Positions 51,123-62,472 of a stretch of DNA of 64,000 bases are shown here, piece after piece. Made by a program: the position numbers and the translations under genes. The first letter of the stretch is position 1, and every line of letters starts with the position of its first letter. The notes below the pieces were generated by a model. The model was not told where the DNA came from. It saw only the letters and a program-made list of their open reading frames with translations, and did no database searches. This DNA comes from Yponomeuta sedellus (Eukaryota > Arthropoda > Insecta > Lepidoptera > Yponomeutidae): the NCBI GenBank assembly GCA_934045075.1, contig OW203722.1, positions 24,163,379-24,227,378 on the forward strand, given 5' to 3'.

Positions 51123-51962
51123 ACACAAATTTTAAAGTGAATATTTTCAATTCAATATGAAAAAATGTTTACATCATATTCTAATCTACATAAAGATGTC
51201 CGCATTTTTTTTATTTTTTAGTCTTTTTAAGACAATATACTTTTATTTTACTGCCATTAAATTGTCCAAAGTCCTCTTTACGCCCCCCCGTGTGAACCGG
51301 CGCGGCGACCAACCTCGCCACCTTCGGTTTCTATAAAAGACTCCATTTTTTCCCACGAGTAGCTAGGAAAAGGTTTCTCCATCCCGGCAGAGCCCCGCAT
51401 GCCGAAACAAGGCTATTAGTGCCCGGAGACCGCCTAACTCCAGGACCAACGCTTAAGACTAGGCTCGCCCCTAGCCACGCATCCATCGGCACGTTGACCT
51501 TAGATTGTATATGTAAAAATAAATATTTTTGATGTAATTAAGCACTGGTGTTAGGATGTGCGTGCGAGAGAGACGTAAAAGAAACAAAGGACATGAGAGC
51601 GTTATTTAAAAATTTCAATAATTAAATGGCGTCCTTCGGTCTTAGAATGATCTTTTACGGTAAGACGAGGCTCAGGGATTACTTATTCTGCAAAATGCGT
51701 TAGTCATTCCCAAATGACTGCGCTTTACCAGTCGTAAGACTTTATTGCATCGATAAATAAGTCTTAACACACCGATCACTTTTAATGTGCGACTGAAAAT
51801 TCATAAAGAATTATTGTAGCTGCGCGCATCAAACTTTGCCTGTTAGTCAGCGTAACCGGGTGGGAATTATATGATGTCACTAAAGCTGACTCGCCTGTTA
51901 AATATTACCGAACAGATACACTATATCTGTTAAATGTCACGCCCTAAATAGGCTGGAAGAGA
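51123..51962. other. Non-coding, nothing recognised
   Basis: Unique sequence between LINE pieces; no supported frame. Confidence 0.4.
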
Positions 51963-52110
51963 TTTTCGCTTAAATTAGATTAGATTAGATTAGAACTCTT
52001 TAAAGTACACACCAGAAAACAAAATACATAAAAAGGCTTACACATCTAAGTATTGCCATATAAAATTGGCGGCCTTATCGCTAAAAGCGGTCTCTTCCAG
52101 CCAACCTAGA
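51963..52110 (-). mobile_element. LINE 3' UTR fragment with (ATCTA)n tail
   Basis: In antisense it contains GGTTGGCTGGAAGAGACCGC, AGCGATAAGGCCGCC and a short tail of TCTAA repeats. It is the same LINE type as 3088-3680. Confidence 0.65.
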
Positions 52111-53805
52111 GAATTAGCTTGCCTTCTAGACTTTCTTATTTTGTATATGTGCCATTTTTGTATGCAATAATGTGTATCGTGAGGCACGCAACCTGAGCCT
52201 ACAATGAAAGCCTCTTCATGAGGCCATGACCGCTCTTCAACAGCGTATCGACCAAGAAAAAATATTACTTTACGACAGGGAAATATTACTTTTAGCCTTT
52301 TTTTCTCTTTTATGTAAAGTGAAGAATAAATTATTTGTCAACTAATGAATGAAAGTCACATGCATGAAATCACTGTGATATATATAACAAAGGTATTTTT
52401 TTTCTTTTTGTGATGCACGCAGGGCAATACGGCTTTTTTTCTTAGCATATTGTGTGTTTAGTTTTAAGTAATGTAAGTTTTAATTTCTGAACCGATAATA
52501 AATATATTTCATTTTTCATTTTCAAAAAGAGGAATTTATAAAGTAGGTAAACAGTAGTTAAAATAGAATTTTGTGTACAATTTTTAACTAGACACTACCT
52601 TAGCCATATTTTGGCCATAGGATCATTTATTTTGTTCTTTTGTTACATTAGGGAAAAGAAACAGTTACATGTTTTATATTACTAACTGAGCCGGCAAACG
52701 ATTTGCTATATAAATTAGCCTACAATCAAACCATTCATACCAATTAAAAACATATCATAAAAATCGATGAAGATATTTCGGAGGAGTTCGATAAACAACT
52801 CTGTGTCACGAGATTAGATGAAGAATAATGGTCGTTTTCTATTCTGAAGTAATTGACTTGTTTGTTTTTTATTTTCGTGTGAATGTTTTTAACTAAGACA
52901 CATAAACAAATAACATATAACAATACAATTCACAAGTCAGTACTATTCTAGATGGCGCGTTTAACCGACTGAAACAGTTTTAGAATAGAAATTTAGTTTT
53001 TTGCTATTTTCAGGTATTGTATAAAGTTAATAGAACAAAGCTACCTACATCAATACATTTTACAAGTAAAAAAATCTCCATTTCGGAGTTCCGAGGGAAC
53101 CCAGTATGTTGGCGTCGTTCCCTATTTGGAAGGCCAGACCTATTTTCTTGACCGATGTTGTTGCCATTGTAAAACTTGTTTGAATTGACGAGTAGAACGT
53201 TGTATTGTTTAATTTGGGATATTGTAACATCCATTAAACACACAAAAGGCAAATAGCAGTTGGGAAATAATCAGCGACATCCAATAAAGCCACAATTTCA
53301 CAGTCGCGTTGGCGTAACGCGCGAGTGGCGCAATTTAATAGAACTTCAAAAGCTTCGGTGATTCCTCCACAATTCTATCAGCTTAGTGTGGATCCGCGGG
53401 TATTATGCGTATAAAGAGAGGTTATCGCCAACTCATCTCCACTCGGAGAGGGGAGCTCAAAGAAGGGCGAGATACCGCGGGGGCGTGTGTGGCACTTCAC
53501 TTTTTCCAAGTGTCGTGCTTACATCGCTGGTTCTGTTCGAATATTCTTCGGAGCAGTGCGATGTCAGACAGCCAGTGGCTGGGAAACATTGTGTGTTCTC
53601 TGTTCGGTGCCGATTTTAGAGATTGGAATGCGAGGGTTCATTTCGACGGTATTAAAACACATGTGCGTCTCTAATTGGTTTAAGGAGCGCGAAGCAATGT
53701 CATGGAAAAACTTTTTTATTTGATACGTTTCAGTACCTTACAATATGGCCGCTGACGAAATATTTCCCAGTGAAACGTGCATCGCAAATACTTTTTATGG
53801 TTGCC
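52111..53805. other. Non-coding, nothing recognised
   Basis: A/T-rich unique sequence. Overlapping frames near 53390-53720 occur in all three phases with no family similarity. Confidence 0.4.
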
Positions 53806-53915
53806 TGGAAGAAATTGCTTTTGGCCGCCATTTGTACTATATTTTTATATAATTTATGTCACTGTAATTTCTGTGTACAATGAAGAATATTCTATCTATC
53901 TATCTTTTTTTCTTG
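53806..53915 (+). mobile_element. LINE 3' UTR fragment with (ATCT)n tail
   Basis: Contains GGTTGCCTGGAAGAAATTGC, GGCCGCCATTTGTAC and AATGAAGAATATTC followed by three ATCT units. It lacks any coding part. Confidence 0.65.
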
Positions 53916-56094
53916 ACACCTCATTAGACACAACCAGCCGCGCCGCTTTAAGTCTGCGTGGTTAAACAGTAAACACACACATATTCGCGAAAAACCTTAC
54001 CCCCTCCTGTGATTTCCCAGTCGGGTTAGAAAAACAAGCGCTTTTCGGTGTAAGCATATTTTTTTAGTTTAGCTATTTTATTCTGCACGCTGTGTAAAAA
54101 GTGTTGCACAAATAGAGGCGAACTAAAAGTGCTTCCGCCTATATTTATTGTTTCAATTAGCGGCCGCTTTGCATGGGCTGCAGGCGCGCCCGTTTGTTAC
54201 CGTGACTTGTGCCCGTGCCGCTTACTTTTATTACAACTAGAAAGAAAAAGCATGTCGTAAGAACCGAAAAAACCGGCCGCTAAAATGCGTGTGGAATGAA
54301 TAAGTTGTAGCAGCGTGGTGAAATTATAGTATCAACAGGGTACCTCGACTTGTCATTGGGGACCGGGTGTTGCACTTCCGTGAGATGAGGTCCTGTTCGT
54401 CACAAAACATTGATCTTCGTAAACTACAATCAGTTGTGTTCTCAGTCTGATGCTCTAAGGGATGTGTTAATTTACCTTATTCATTTGTGTATTTTACTAT
54501 ATGATTATTTTTATCCTGTTGTAACCCCAACAAATAAAATAAAATAAATAAAAAGCTATTATACAGGAACGGTGAAGTGAAGGAAACCTGAGCGTCTGAA
54601 GTGTTAGCATACCTCAGCGCTTCAAATTGCCAATCCGCGGTGGGCACGCGTGGTGATTTAGCCCACATTGTCACTCTGAGAGAAGGCCTGTGCCCTGCAG
54701 TGGGATGTATATAGGCTACATAAAAAAAGTAGTGAATGTCATCAGAAAGTATGAAATAAAAAATAGAAAACCTGACTGGTAAATAGACTAAAGCAAGGCA
54801 TAGATGATTATTTGAAATATTAAGCCTCATCACTTCTGAAAATTCAATTAATCTCTCTCGGAGAAGCCCTGTGCTCTGCGGTGAGACGTCCTTTTTAATC
54901 TATGCTTATGACCTGTCACTCTCGCGTCACTAATACTATTGATTAAATTTGACAAATAAGACGTAATGAATCATAATACCTTATTTGTCTGTAACAACAT
55001 GAAATTATATAATTGTAGATGTATAGTACATAGTCGTTATAAAATATTTATGTAGGTACTGTTTTACTATGTTTATTCAAATTTGATTGTAAGTTCCACA
55101 ACTATTGCACTGTGCGCGAATGTGGAGATGAAATAATGCCATCTCCGCAAACTTGACATTGGCAGATTCCTAGGCGTGCCATAAAAAAGAATTGAATTGA
55201 AGTTTAGTCGCCCCGTTTGACCTCTGAGTATTTATAAAAACAATCATACAAATATAAGCGTTGAAAAACAAAACCCATCTTTGCTCTCGCAGTCGGTTAA
55301 AAAGCGCCAAGTTTCACAGAACAAAGGCCAAAGAAAAAGGTCGCGGGTTTTATGCAAAAGGGTCATTAAAATTCATCGTCCGAAAATAACCGCGCAAAAG
55401 AGGCGATCGTCAACTAAATTTGATTCGTCATCGTAGGGCCTCATTTCGACGGCAATCGGGGCGCAAAACGGTTTTAACGGTGTCACTTAAATTTTTTAAC
55501 GGGGTGCGAAATGCTTACGCGCGAAAACGGCGAATTAAAATGGCGACGGCAATTGGTTGGTCCGAACGCCTATCACAGGCGTGCCTTTGCGGTGCTCTAC
55601 CGGTGTAGGTGGGGAAAACCCACTTTAACTTAAAATTTAAAAAAAGAACATCAATATTTTTGATTAATTTTTATTTTATTTTTCGTACAAATAACATCAT
55701 CTTTTTTTTGTTTTCCGTTAATCTTGAAAGGCGATCAATTTCCATGAAAAAAACAAATTCAGAATTACACTCTCAAAGTGGGTTTTTGAAATGCAATGCT
55801 GCCTCGTACGGTGCGGGTCTTTCACTAGGATTTCACACAAATTAAGTTAAAACATTTAATCTGCCGAAGAACCGATAGTCGACGTGGCACAAAGGTTTTT
55901 GAGTGGAAACCACGCATTGCCAGACTCAGGATAGGTTGTCCACCTGAGGCCTGTTTCATAAAACGCGGTTTACTGTGACAATTTGATGTACTCGTACATA
56001 TTATATTAACTCACAGATTAACGAGAAGGAAGACTGCAATATGTTCATCGAATTGTCATAATAAATTATAAAGTGTAGTTGTGTGGAACTGGGC
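53916..56094. other. Non-coding apart from a T1 fragment
   Basis: Apart from the SINE pieces at 54570-54728 and 54850-54893, no repeat or coding frame could be supported. The 55380-55610 patch is GC-richer. Confidence 0.4.
54570..54728 (+). mobile_element. tRNA-derived SINE T1, 3' part
   Basis: GGTGAAGTGAAGGAAACCTG, CTCAGCGCTTCAAATTGCC and GAAGGCCTGTGCCCTGCAGT match the T1 body. A smaller piece lies at 54850-54893. Confidence 0.62.
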
Positions 56095-56215
56095 TCTGCT
56101 CGCTGGGGCAACGATCTGAGGCAAATTGCTAGCAGCGGCTGACTGACCAAGGAGAGATAGAAGTGGCATGTCTTGGGAGACGCCAGAAATGGAGTACGGG
56201 CTGATTGATTGAAGC
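56095..56215 (+). mobile_element. LINE reverse-transcriptase C-terminal fragment
   Basis: Reads ARWGNDLRQIAGSGW and later RSGMSWET fragments, with a stop between them. It belongs to the RW-DDL-IAG-W LINE type. Confidence 0.5.
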
Positions 56216-56644
56216 TAACATGCGGTGCGGTACACCGCGTGCGGCGCGTACGATGCTGAGGAATTGTGTACTTTTATCATAACGTTGATATCGCAATAGG
56301 CCCTCCGGAGACCCGTGGACAGTCAGCGCTTCGCCGACGATTATTTAGCGGCAATTACTCTCATTGTCCGTTCGCAATTAACTGCCGAACTACAATGACC
56401 TCTAACGAAGCGATGCCGCGTATTTTCGGGACACTTTGGCTCCTAGCAAACTTTTAGGGTTGCCAGCATGTTTGCGGCTGAGTTGACCGTATTAATCAGA
56501 AGCTAAAAATATTTTTGTGGGAAGACAAAAAAAAACAGTGATTTTTTCCATGGACTCCTTTTCAATTATTTGGATGAATGGAACTTAGATGGAATGATTC
56601 CTATTGGAATAATTTCTGGAGCTCTTAATTGGATTAATGAAGTG

Positions 56645-56720
56645 TGTCAGGATCGTGGCAAGTGGGAGTCCGTGGTCTCTGCCTACTCCTCTGGGATACA
56701 GGCGTGAGATTTTGTTATGT
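56645..56720 (+). mobile_element. LINE protein tail fragment
   Basis: CAGGATCGTGGCAAGTGG and GGGATACAGGCGTGAGAT match 44134-44215. Confidence 0.5.
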
Positions 56721-57974
56721 CTTATTCCTAATGATTCTACGGAAAATTATTATTTCATCTCACTATTGATTTCTTCACGTTGTGTTCGATTCCCGATTCA
56801 ATAGGGCAAAAATCCGCAAAGATTTTTTTTAATACGTATTATCAACACGTATCTAAAAAAATCTTCCTATAAGATCTCCTACCATAATTAGCTAAAGAGT
56901 GTAGGACACCTTGTAAGTTATAATACCGCTGGCAACCCTGTTTTAGAGGTGCAATTTGTGGGTGGCGAAAATTGTAGTTGGGGAAATTCGGCGTTTGAAA
57001 ACGGACCTTCGGACGCGTCAGCCAATCAGGAAGTTCGGCTACGACTTGGGGTCCTTCCGAGCGACCTCAGTGACCCCAGCGACCTACCCATTCTATCTCT
57101 TGATTAAAAGAAAATGGCGGCGCTCACAATTCTCGTTACGCTCTAATTAGAGTGAACTTGAGCGAGCAAATGTAAGCACCAGCCAAATAATTACAATGGA
57201 AGGACAATTATAATAATTTTCTTTTAGTTTATTAGGTATTTAAGTACTGACTGGTTTATGTTGTATGTATATTAGTATGTTCGATATCAACCCTTGTACG
57301 TCCCCACTGTTGGGGCACGGGTCTCTTCATGCATCGCAGGAAGGTTAGATCATACTCCATCAAGGGGGTCAAGTCCGTCCAGGGGTTAAGCTCTGCGAGT
57401 CAGAGAGAGACCTGTCCGAAGTCTTCCGAAAAAAAATCAAGTAAAAAACTCGGATCCAAAACAATAATAACTATAAAGTTTTCATGTTAGAACATATGTA
57501 ACAGAATGTGTTATCGTATTGAATAAAATGTCCCGCTGTACACGTAACGTTCTAAGCATTTTTTTTTAATTTTTGTTATTTTTAGTTGTTTTTTATTTTC
57601 TATGTATCTATTGTCCAAAAAGTCTGTATACAGAAATCGAATGACCTCCTTTAACGCGGCGTTTTTCTTTTCAAGCACTCTCCCTCGTCATTCATTCGCG
57701 AATTCAAATTGGGAACACTACTCGACGCCATTAGTTATAGGAAAACAATGACGTTTAATCGACCAATCGCGTCTCAGCATTGTCCGCCGCGGAACAATGG
57801 AAAATGGAACTTTTATCAGCGAATGCGGATTCGTGAATGGTGCAAGGCTTTACTTGAGTGGTTGGTAATCCTTGAACATTCTATATTACGTATGTGCCAT
57901 GTCATGTCTCACATGCCTATTTGTATTTGCGTATTACGCCTACGAGTTATAATACCAACATTACATAGTGGCTC
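56721..57974. other. Non-coding apart from an S5 fragment
   Basis: Apart from the S5 piece at 57284-57395, the stretch is unique with no supported gene. Confidence 0.4.
57284..57395 (-). mobile_element. S5 SINE, 3' part
   Basis: Plus-strand sequence ATATCAACCCTTGTACGTCC then CATCGCAGGAAGGTTAGATC is the reverse complement of the family tail. Confidence 0.65.
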
Positions 57975-58365
57975 AGTGAGGCGCCGGCCTAGTCGAACCG
58001 AGTGATTAGAATCAATCACCGAGAGCACTCGTGGCCTAGTCAAACCCAGTGATTGGAATTACTGGGTTTGACAAGGCCACGAGTGCTCAAACCTTGAATT
58101 AAGCAACAACAGGCACGGTCAGGTCCTGGATGGGTGACCATCCCGTGACTACCGCTAGTGACATTTCTCCGAGCGGTTTCGTGCTTCGCAAGGCACGCTA
58201 AGCCGTTGATGTCGGCTGTCATGTAATGGTAGTCGTTAAGCCATGTCAGAGGCCTTATGACTTCAAGCGGCGACTTGATGACTTCGGACACTAAGGCCCA
58301 CCACTGTCTTACAATCCTCCACCAACCCGAACTAAGCCCCGTGGTGGAGTATGGCCTAACTGTTG
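57975..58365 (+). mobile_element. S5 SINE with a duplicated, inverted head
   Basis: Contains CCTAGTCGAACCGAGTGATT, then a 66-bp near-perfect palindrome (about 58023-58089), then GAATTAAGCAACAACAGGC and GGATGGGTGACCATCCCGTG. The body and CCCGTGGTGGAGTATGGC follow, and then the sequence passes directly into a T2 SINE. The 5S-like boxes are clearest in this copy. Confidence 0.7.
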
Positions 58366-58582
58366 CTACATGTACGTAATACAGAGAGTATTGTAAAGAG
58401 GTTCTAAATTTCACTAGTGCCGGTAAGTCACTCATTAGCTCGGTTGCGACGCTGGGAGCTGAGCTCAGCTGGCACGGTTAGCCAGAGGTCGCGGGAACGA
58501 CTCCCGGCATGGGTGGATTTTTTAGCCTCTAAATGAGTTTAGAAAATTGTCCTTAGCACGGGTTAGTTCATTAAAAAGAACA
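58366..58582 (+). mobile_element. SINE T2, first of two tandem copies
   Basis: Leader TACGTAATACAGAGAGTATT, a tRNA part with a small internal insertion (GCTCGGTTGCGACGCTGGGA), then TTTTTAGCCTCTAAATGAG and CCTTAGCACGGGTTAGTTCA. It is fused to the end of the S5 SINE before it. Confidence 0.7.
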
Positions 58583-58760
58583 TAATTCAGTCAGATGTTG
58601 CTCCCTGTACGTAATACAGAGAGTATTGTTCGAAATTTCACTGACGCCGGTAAGTCGCCCATTAGCTCAGTTGGGAGAGCGCTGGCACGGTTAGAAAGAG
58701 GTCGCGGGTTCGAGTCCCGGATGGGTGAAATTTTTAGCCTCTGAATAGGCTTTTAGTTTA
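58583..58760 (+). mobile_element. SINE T2, second tandem copy
   Basis: Leader CAGTCAGATGTTGCTCCCTG, tRNA part GCCCATTAGCTCAGTTGGGA to GCGGGTTCGAGTCCCGG, then TTTTTAGCCTCTGAATAGG. It follows the first copy directly. Confidence 0.72.
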
Positions 58761-58799
58761 AACTAGTTCAAGTTCTAGATTGTGTCAACTTTCTCGAGA

Positions 58800-58890
58800 T
58801 AAAAGACTCTTCGTCGTCAAGCTATACTAGTCCACTGCTGGACATAGCCCTCCCCTAAAGAGCGCCACGTTGTGCTACCGTAGGGGGTAA
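58800..58890 (+). mobile_element. Fragment of a lepidopteran interspersed repeat
   Basis: CCACTGCTGGACATAGCCCT and CCCCTAAAGAGCGCCAC are a common lepidopteran repeat signature, usually part of LINE copies. A looser relative lies at 3670-3800. Confidence 0.45.
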
Positions 58891-59261
58891 TGCCCATAAT
58901 CCCCACGCTGGGCATGCGATAACTCTCATTTTTTCACAATTCTAGAAGCACTATTTTCGATTACATACTCGTATCTAATATTGTCTTTTTTTACTTTGTA
59001 AGTCGACAAACAGACATCTGCCGCTTATAGTTTGGGCCACCCGAGATCGCGGTCTGGCCTTTTGTGCCATAAATTACTGGTCCTCAAAGAAAACGATACG
59101 TTTGTTATTCGGCACTGTTCGGCTTCAGACGGTGTTCGAATTATGTACGTTCTTGCCGTACCGAAATTGCTATCTGTACACATACTGCTGTCGGTACTAA
59201 ATCCAAAAGTAAAAAAGAAATTACCCAGGTTCTTTCTGAGGTATTTAGTGTCTATAGTCAT

Positions 59262-59355
59262 CATCACCAACCCATTATGCCCCCACCGAGGGGCATGGGT
59301 CCCTGCCCCGAGGAAGGTATAAGCCATTCTCTACCACGGGGGCCAAGTCTGGTTT
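59262..59355 (-). mobile_element. S5 SINE, 3' fragment
   Basis: CCATTCTCTACCACGGGGGC and CATGGGTCCCTGCCCCGAGG are the reverse complement of the family tail. Confidence 0.6.
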
Positions 59356-60080
59356 GGTCTATAGTCATAGAGTTTTAAATATTTGTATCAAGCTGGTGCC
59401 TATGACATCGTTCGCGAAGAAATGTTGATAATTATGTATTTTTCTGGAATAAAATATAATCTTTGTGCTATTCCAGACTATTTACGTGGATTCACATCCA
59501 TTTTTCAATTAACTGGTAGACATTGACATAATTCATTGATAATCTTTACAAGTCAAAGTGGAATTACCAAGGTATACAATTATGTGATAGGTATACAAAT
59601 ATCAAAGTTTATGTTTCAATATAATGAACATGTCAAGCAATTATACTTAGTCAGTTTAAGTTTATAAGCTATATAATATTTATTAGAAAAAATATATGAA
59701 ATATTCTATTAAAATGTTTAAATATATAGCTTACGCTATTTCGTCAATTTTATAACGAGGAAACGTCATACAAATTTCTCTCTTCTTGATAAGGCATTTT
59801 TTTAGTTTAATAGGGATGTGGACTAATGTTCGGAATGGATTTTATTTCATAGATAGACGCTATTTAAACACGAAAAAAATTATTTCATGAAAAAATACGT
59901 CACATTTTACTAAAAAAATACATAATTAAAACTACTTTTTAAAATGCCCGCCAAAACGTTCTACACTAACGCGTGAGTATGATGACGTCACAGACCGATA
60001 AACAATCTCGCGCTCTATGAAAGTTAACCTGATATTCAGTGAATTCTTACGAATAAATAAGTTTTCTGAAAGGTGTAAAA
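59356..60080. other. Left flank or left end of the ISL2EU-type element
   Basis: Strongly A/T-rich. The transposon's left terminus must lie here or further left, but no terminal repeat could be identified without the right end. Confidence 0.4.
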
Positions 60081-60825
60081 ATGAATACGATGTACAAATG
60101 CTGTGCAGTACCCATGTGTAAAAGTACGTCAATAAGTACGCCGCAAAAAATGTTCATACATGTTCCAAAAATTGCTAAAATAAGGAGAAAGTGGCTAACG
60201 CTTGCTAGAAGATGTTCAACATCATTGACATCTACAAGTACCAGCTATTTTTGTGAAGACCACTTTGATGTAGGTAAGCCAAATATTCTAAAAGTATTGT
60301 ACGATAAAATTTAACGAGTATGTACTAAGGTACAAAATAGTTTTAGATAGGTAGTATTTTTTAGGTTATGTAAGTGGCAAAACTTGTTTCAACTTTTTAC
60401 ACACTTGTACACTATACGTAACTCATTTTATAATACAATTTCAGCTTCAAAATGACATGGAAAACTATGTACAATATACAACAATGGGCTCGGTAGGTCG
60501 AATAACGATGAGACCTGGTTGTTACCTACAAAGTTTGCTTGCCAACCAACAAGGGCCAATACCTCTACCTATGGCTGCCGACCAGCAGCTGCAAAAAGGC
60601 AAAGGCTCGCATTGATAAATGAATGTGAAGAAGACATAAGAAAAGCTGCAGTTCAACATAGTGAAAATTTAAATATTGAAGTTCCTAATCAACATGAAGG
60701 TCAGTACCCTTTGAGCCCCATAAAGTAAATTCAGGGTATTAAAGTAAGCACTTTTTGTGTACCACAATTATTGTTAACCCCTTGAAACTATTTTCAATAA
60801 CTATGTTACCTGTGAATGTATTAAC

Positions 60826-61015
60826 ATACAGGCACATACATTGTTTCTAGCCCCACACTAGGATACCCTGTGTCGTGGGAACCAGAAACAGCTACGTCAC
60901 AAACATGTAAACATCCAAGAGTTATTTTTTTTCTCTCCAGCCGGGGATCGAACCCAGGACCTCTCGCATAGTAATCAGATGCGCTAACCATTACGCCACA
61001 GAGGTTGTCAGTAGG
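60826..61015 (-). mobile_element. tRNA-derived SINE T3 in the transposase intron
   Basis: Antisense head GCCGGGGATCGAACCCAGGA to ACCATTACGCCACAGAGGT and body ATACCCTGTGTCGTGGGAAC. It is inside intron 60700-61215 of the THAP-DDE gene. Confidence 0.78.
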
Positions 61016-61061
61016 ATGTAGAATGTAGTTTCCAACTTTGAGATAAAGTACTTTTGATTGA

Positions 61062-61180
61062 CTGATCCGTGCTTCGCAAGGCACGTTAAGCAGTTGGTGC
61101 CGACTGCCGTCGATGGCAGTCCTTAAGCCAAGTCAAAGCCTTAGACCTTCCTTAGGGAAGAGACCCCTTGGTGGGGACTA
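61062..61180 (+). mobile_element. S5 SINE fragment in the transposase intron
   Basis: CGTGCTTCGCAAGGCACGTT and AGTTGGTGCCGACTGCC, then CTTAGGGAAGAGACC. It lies in intron 60700-61215 of the THAP-DDE gene. Confidence 0.65.
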
Positions 61181-62472
61181 GTATATGTCTGTCTTAATAG
61201 AACTTTGTCTTTCAGATGCATTCCATGAGCAACAACAAACAACAAAAATTGATAAAGCAGCTCAGATAAACATAAGGCCCAAATATCGCAGTAAAACTAC
61301 TCAGACTGAAATTAAAACACGCACAAGACAAACCTCTCCGATAAAGTTTCCTAGTACTTCTATATCTACTTCTCCATTCAAAGTTTCAGAGTTGAAGCCA
61401 TTTATAAAACCACAGTTATTGAAAACAATTGCATCCTGCAACTTAAGAAACGATGACAAATCAGACAGTGATATATCATCAATGTACAATCCATCTGTAT
61501 CAGGCATATCAAAAACTTCTTCTGACACAACTAGTTTAAAAGATGAGTTGAAAAAAATACCTAATTTAAAATCTATGGTAGAACATACAGTACATAAAAT
61601 TAAAAAAAATCCACAGTTCTATATAGGTGTACCGAAAGATTGTTTTGATTTAATTAAAATTATGCATGAGCATACAGGTATTCCAGAACACAAAATATTA
61701 TTGTGTTTGAAGAAAATTCGACTGAACAGCAAGTTTTCTGAACTCAGAGTTTGAAATAAGCAAGTCATATGCATGTAAAATATTTACAGAAAGTGTAGGC
61801 AAAATAGCTGAAGTTATGAGGCCTTTTATTGTAAGTTTAGACAAGTTGGCAATCAAAAGATGTTTGCCCATTGCATTTAGAAAAAAATATTATAATGTAA
61901 CTTGCATAATAGATTGTCTTGAAATTGAAATTCAAAAACCCGGTAAAGCCTTAAATCAATCTCTGACATGGTCAGAGTATAAAAAGGCCAACACCATAAA
62001 ATACCTGATTTCAAGTACACCAAACGGACTCGTGAATTATATTTCACAGGGTTATGGAGGGAGAATCAGTGATGTATGTCTGGTAGAAAATAGTGAATTT
62101 CTTAACTGTTTACCAAGTGGGGCACATGTAATGGCTGACCGAGGCTTTAAACATGTTGAAACACTATTACTTAGGGTTGGGTGTAAACTAATAAGGCCAC
62201 CTAGTGTAGTATCAGGTAATAAATTATCTAAAGAAGAAGCAAAGGAGACGAAAAAATTGCAAGTCTGAGGATTCATATAGAGAGAGTTATTAGACGCATC
62301 AGAGAGTTTTCTTTTTTAAAGCCACATGCTTGTGTAAATAGTTATCTTATAGGGAAACTTGATGATGTCATAGTTATTGCTTGTGGTCTTATAAATTTAC
62401 AAAACTCATTAATTAATAAGTGATAATATAAATAATATGAAACTGAAAATAAAAACACTAAAATAAAAATAA

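Larger units (their letters stand above)
60081..62423 (+). pseudogene. THAP domain plus DDE_4-type transposase (frameshifted)
   Basis: Exons 60081-60269, 60445-60699 and 61216-62423 (donors GTAGGT and GTCAGT; acceptors AATTTCAG and TCTTTCAG). The first exon codes a C2CH THAP zinc finger (CCAVPMCKS ... RRKWLTLARR ... YFCEDHFD), the DNA-binding part. The last exon codes a DDE nuclease core: IIDCLEIEIQKP (first Asp), GGRISD and VMADRGF (second Asp) and LRIHIERVIRRIREF (Glu). All three catalytic residues are kept, but frameshifts lie at about 60521-60526, 61745-61752 and in an A6 run near 62251-62256. It would move the element by cut and paste if intact. Confidence 0.8.

Noticed and set aside
53386..53723. 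Three overlapping plus-strand frames
   Set aside because: All three phases are open over the same GC-rich stretch; no splice signals or recognisable domain.
58090..58150. Possible genuine 5S rRNA gene
   Set aside because: Only the internal control region is similar; the 5' and 3' thirds of 5S rRNA are absent and a SINE body follows.
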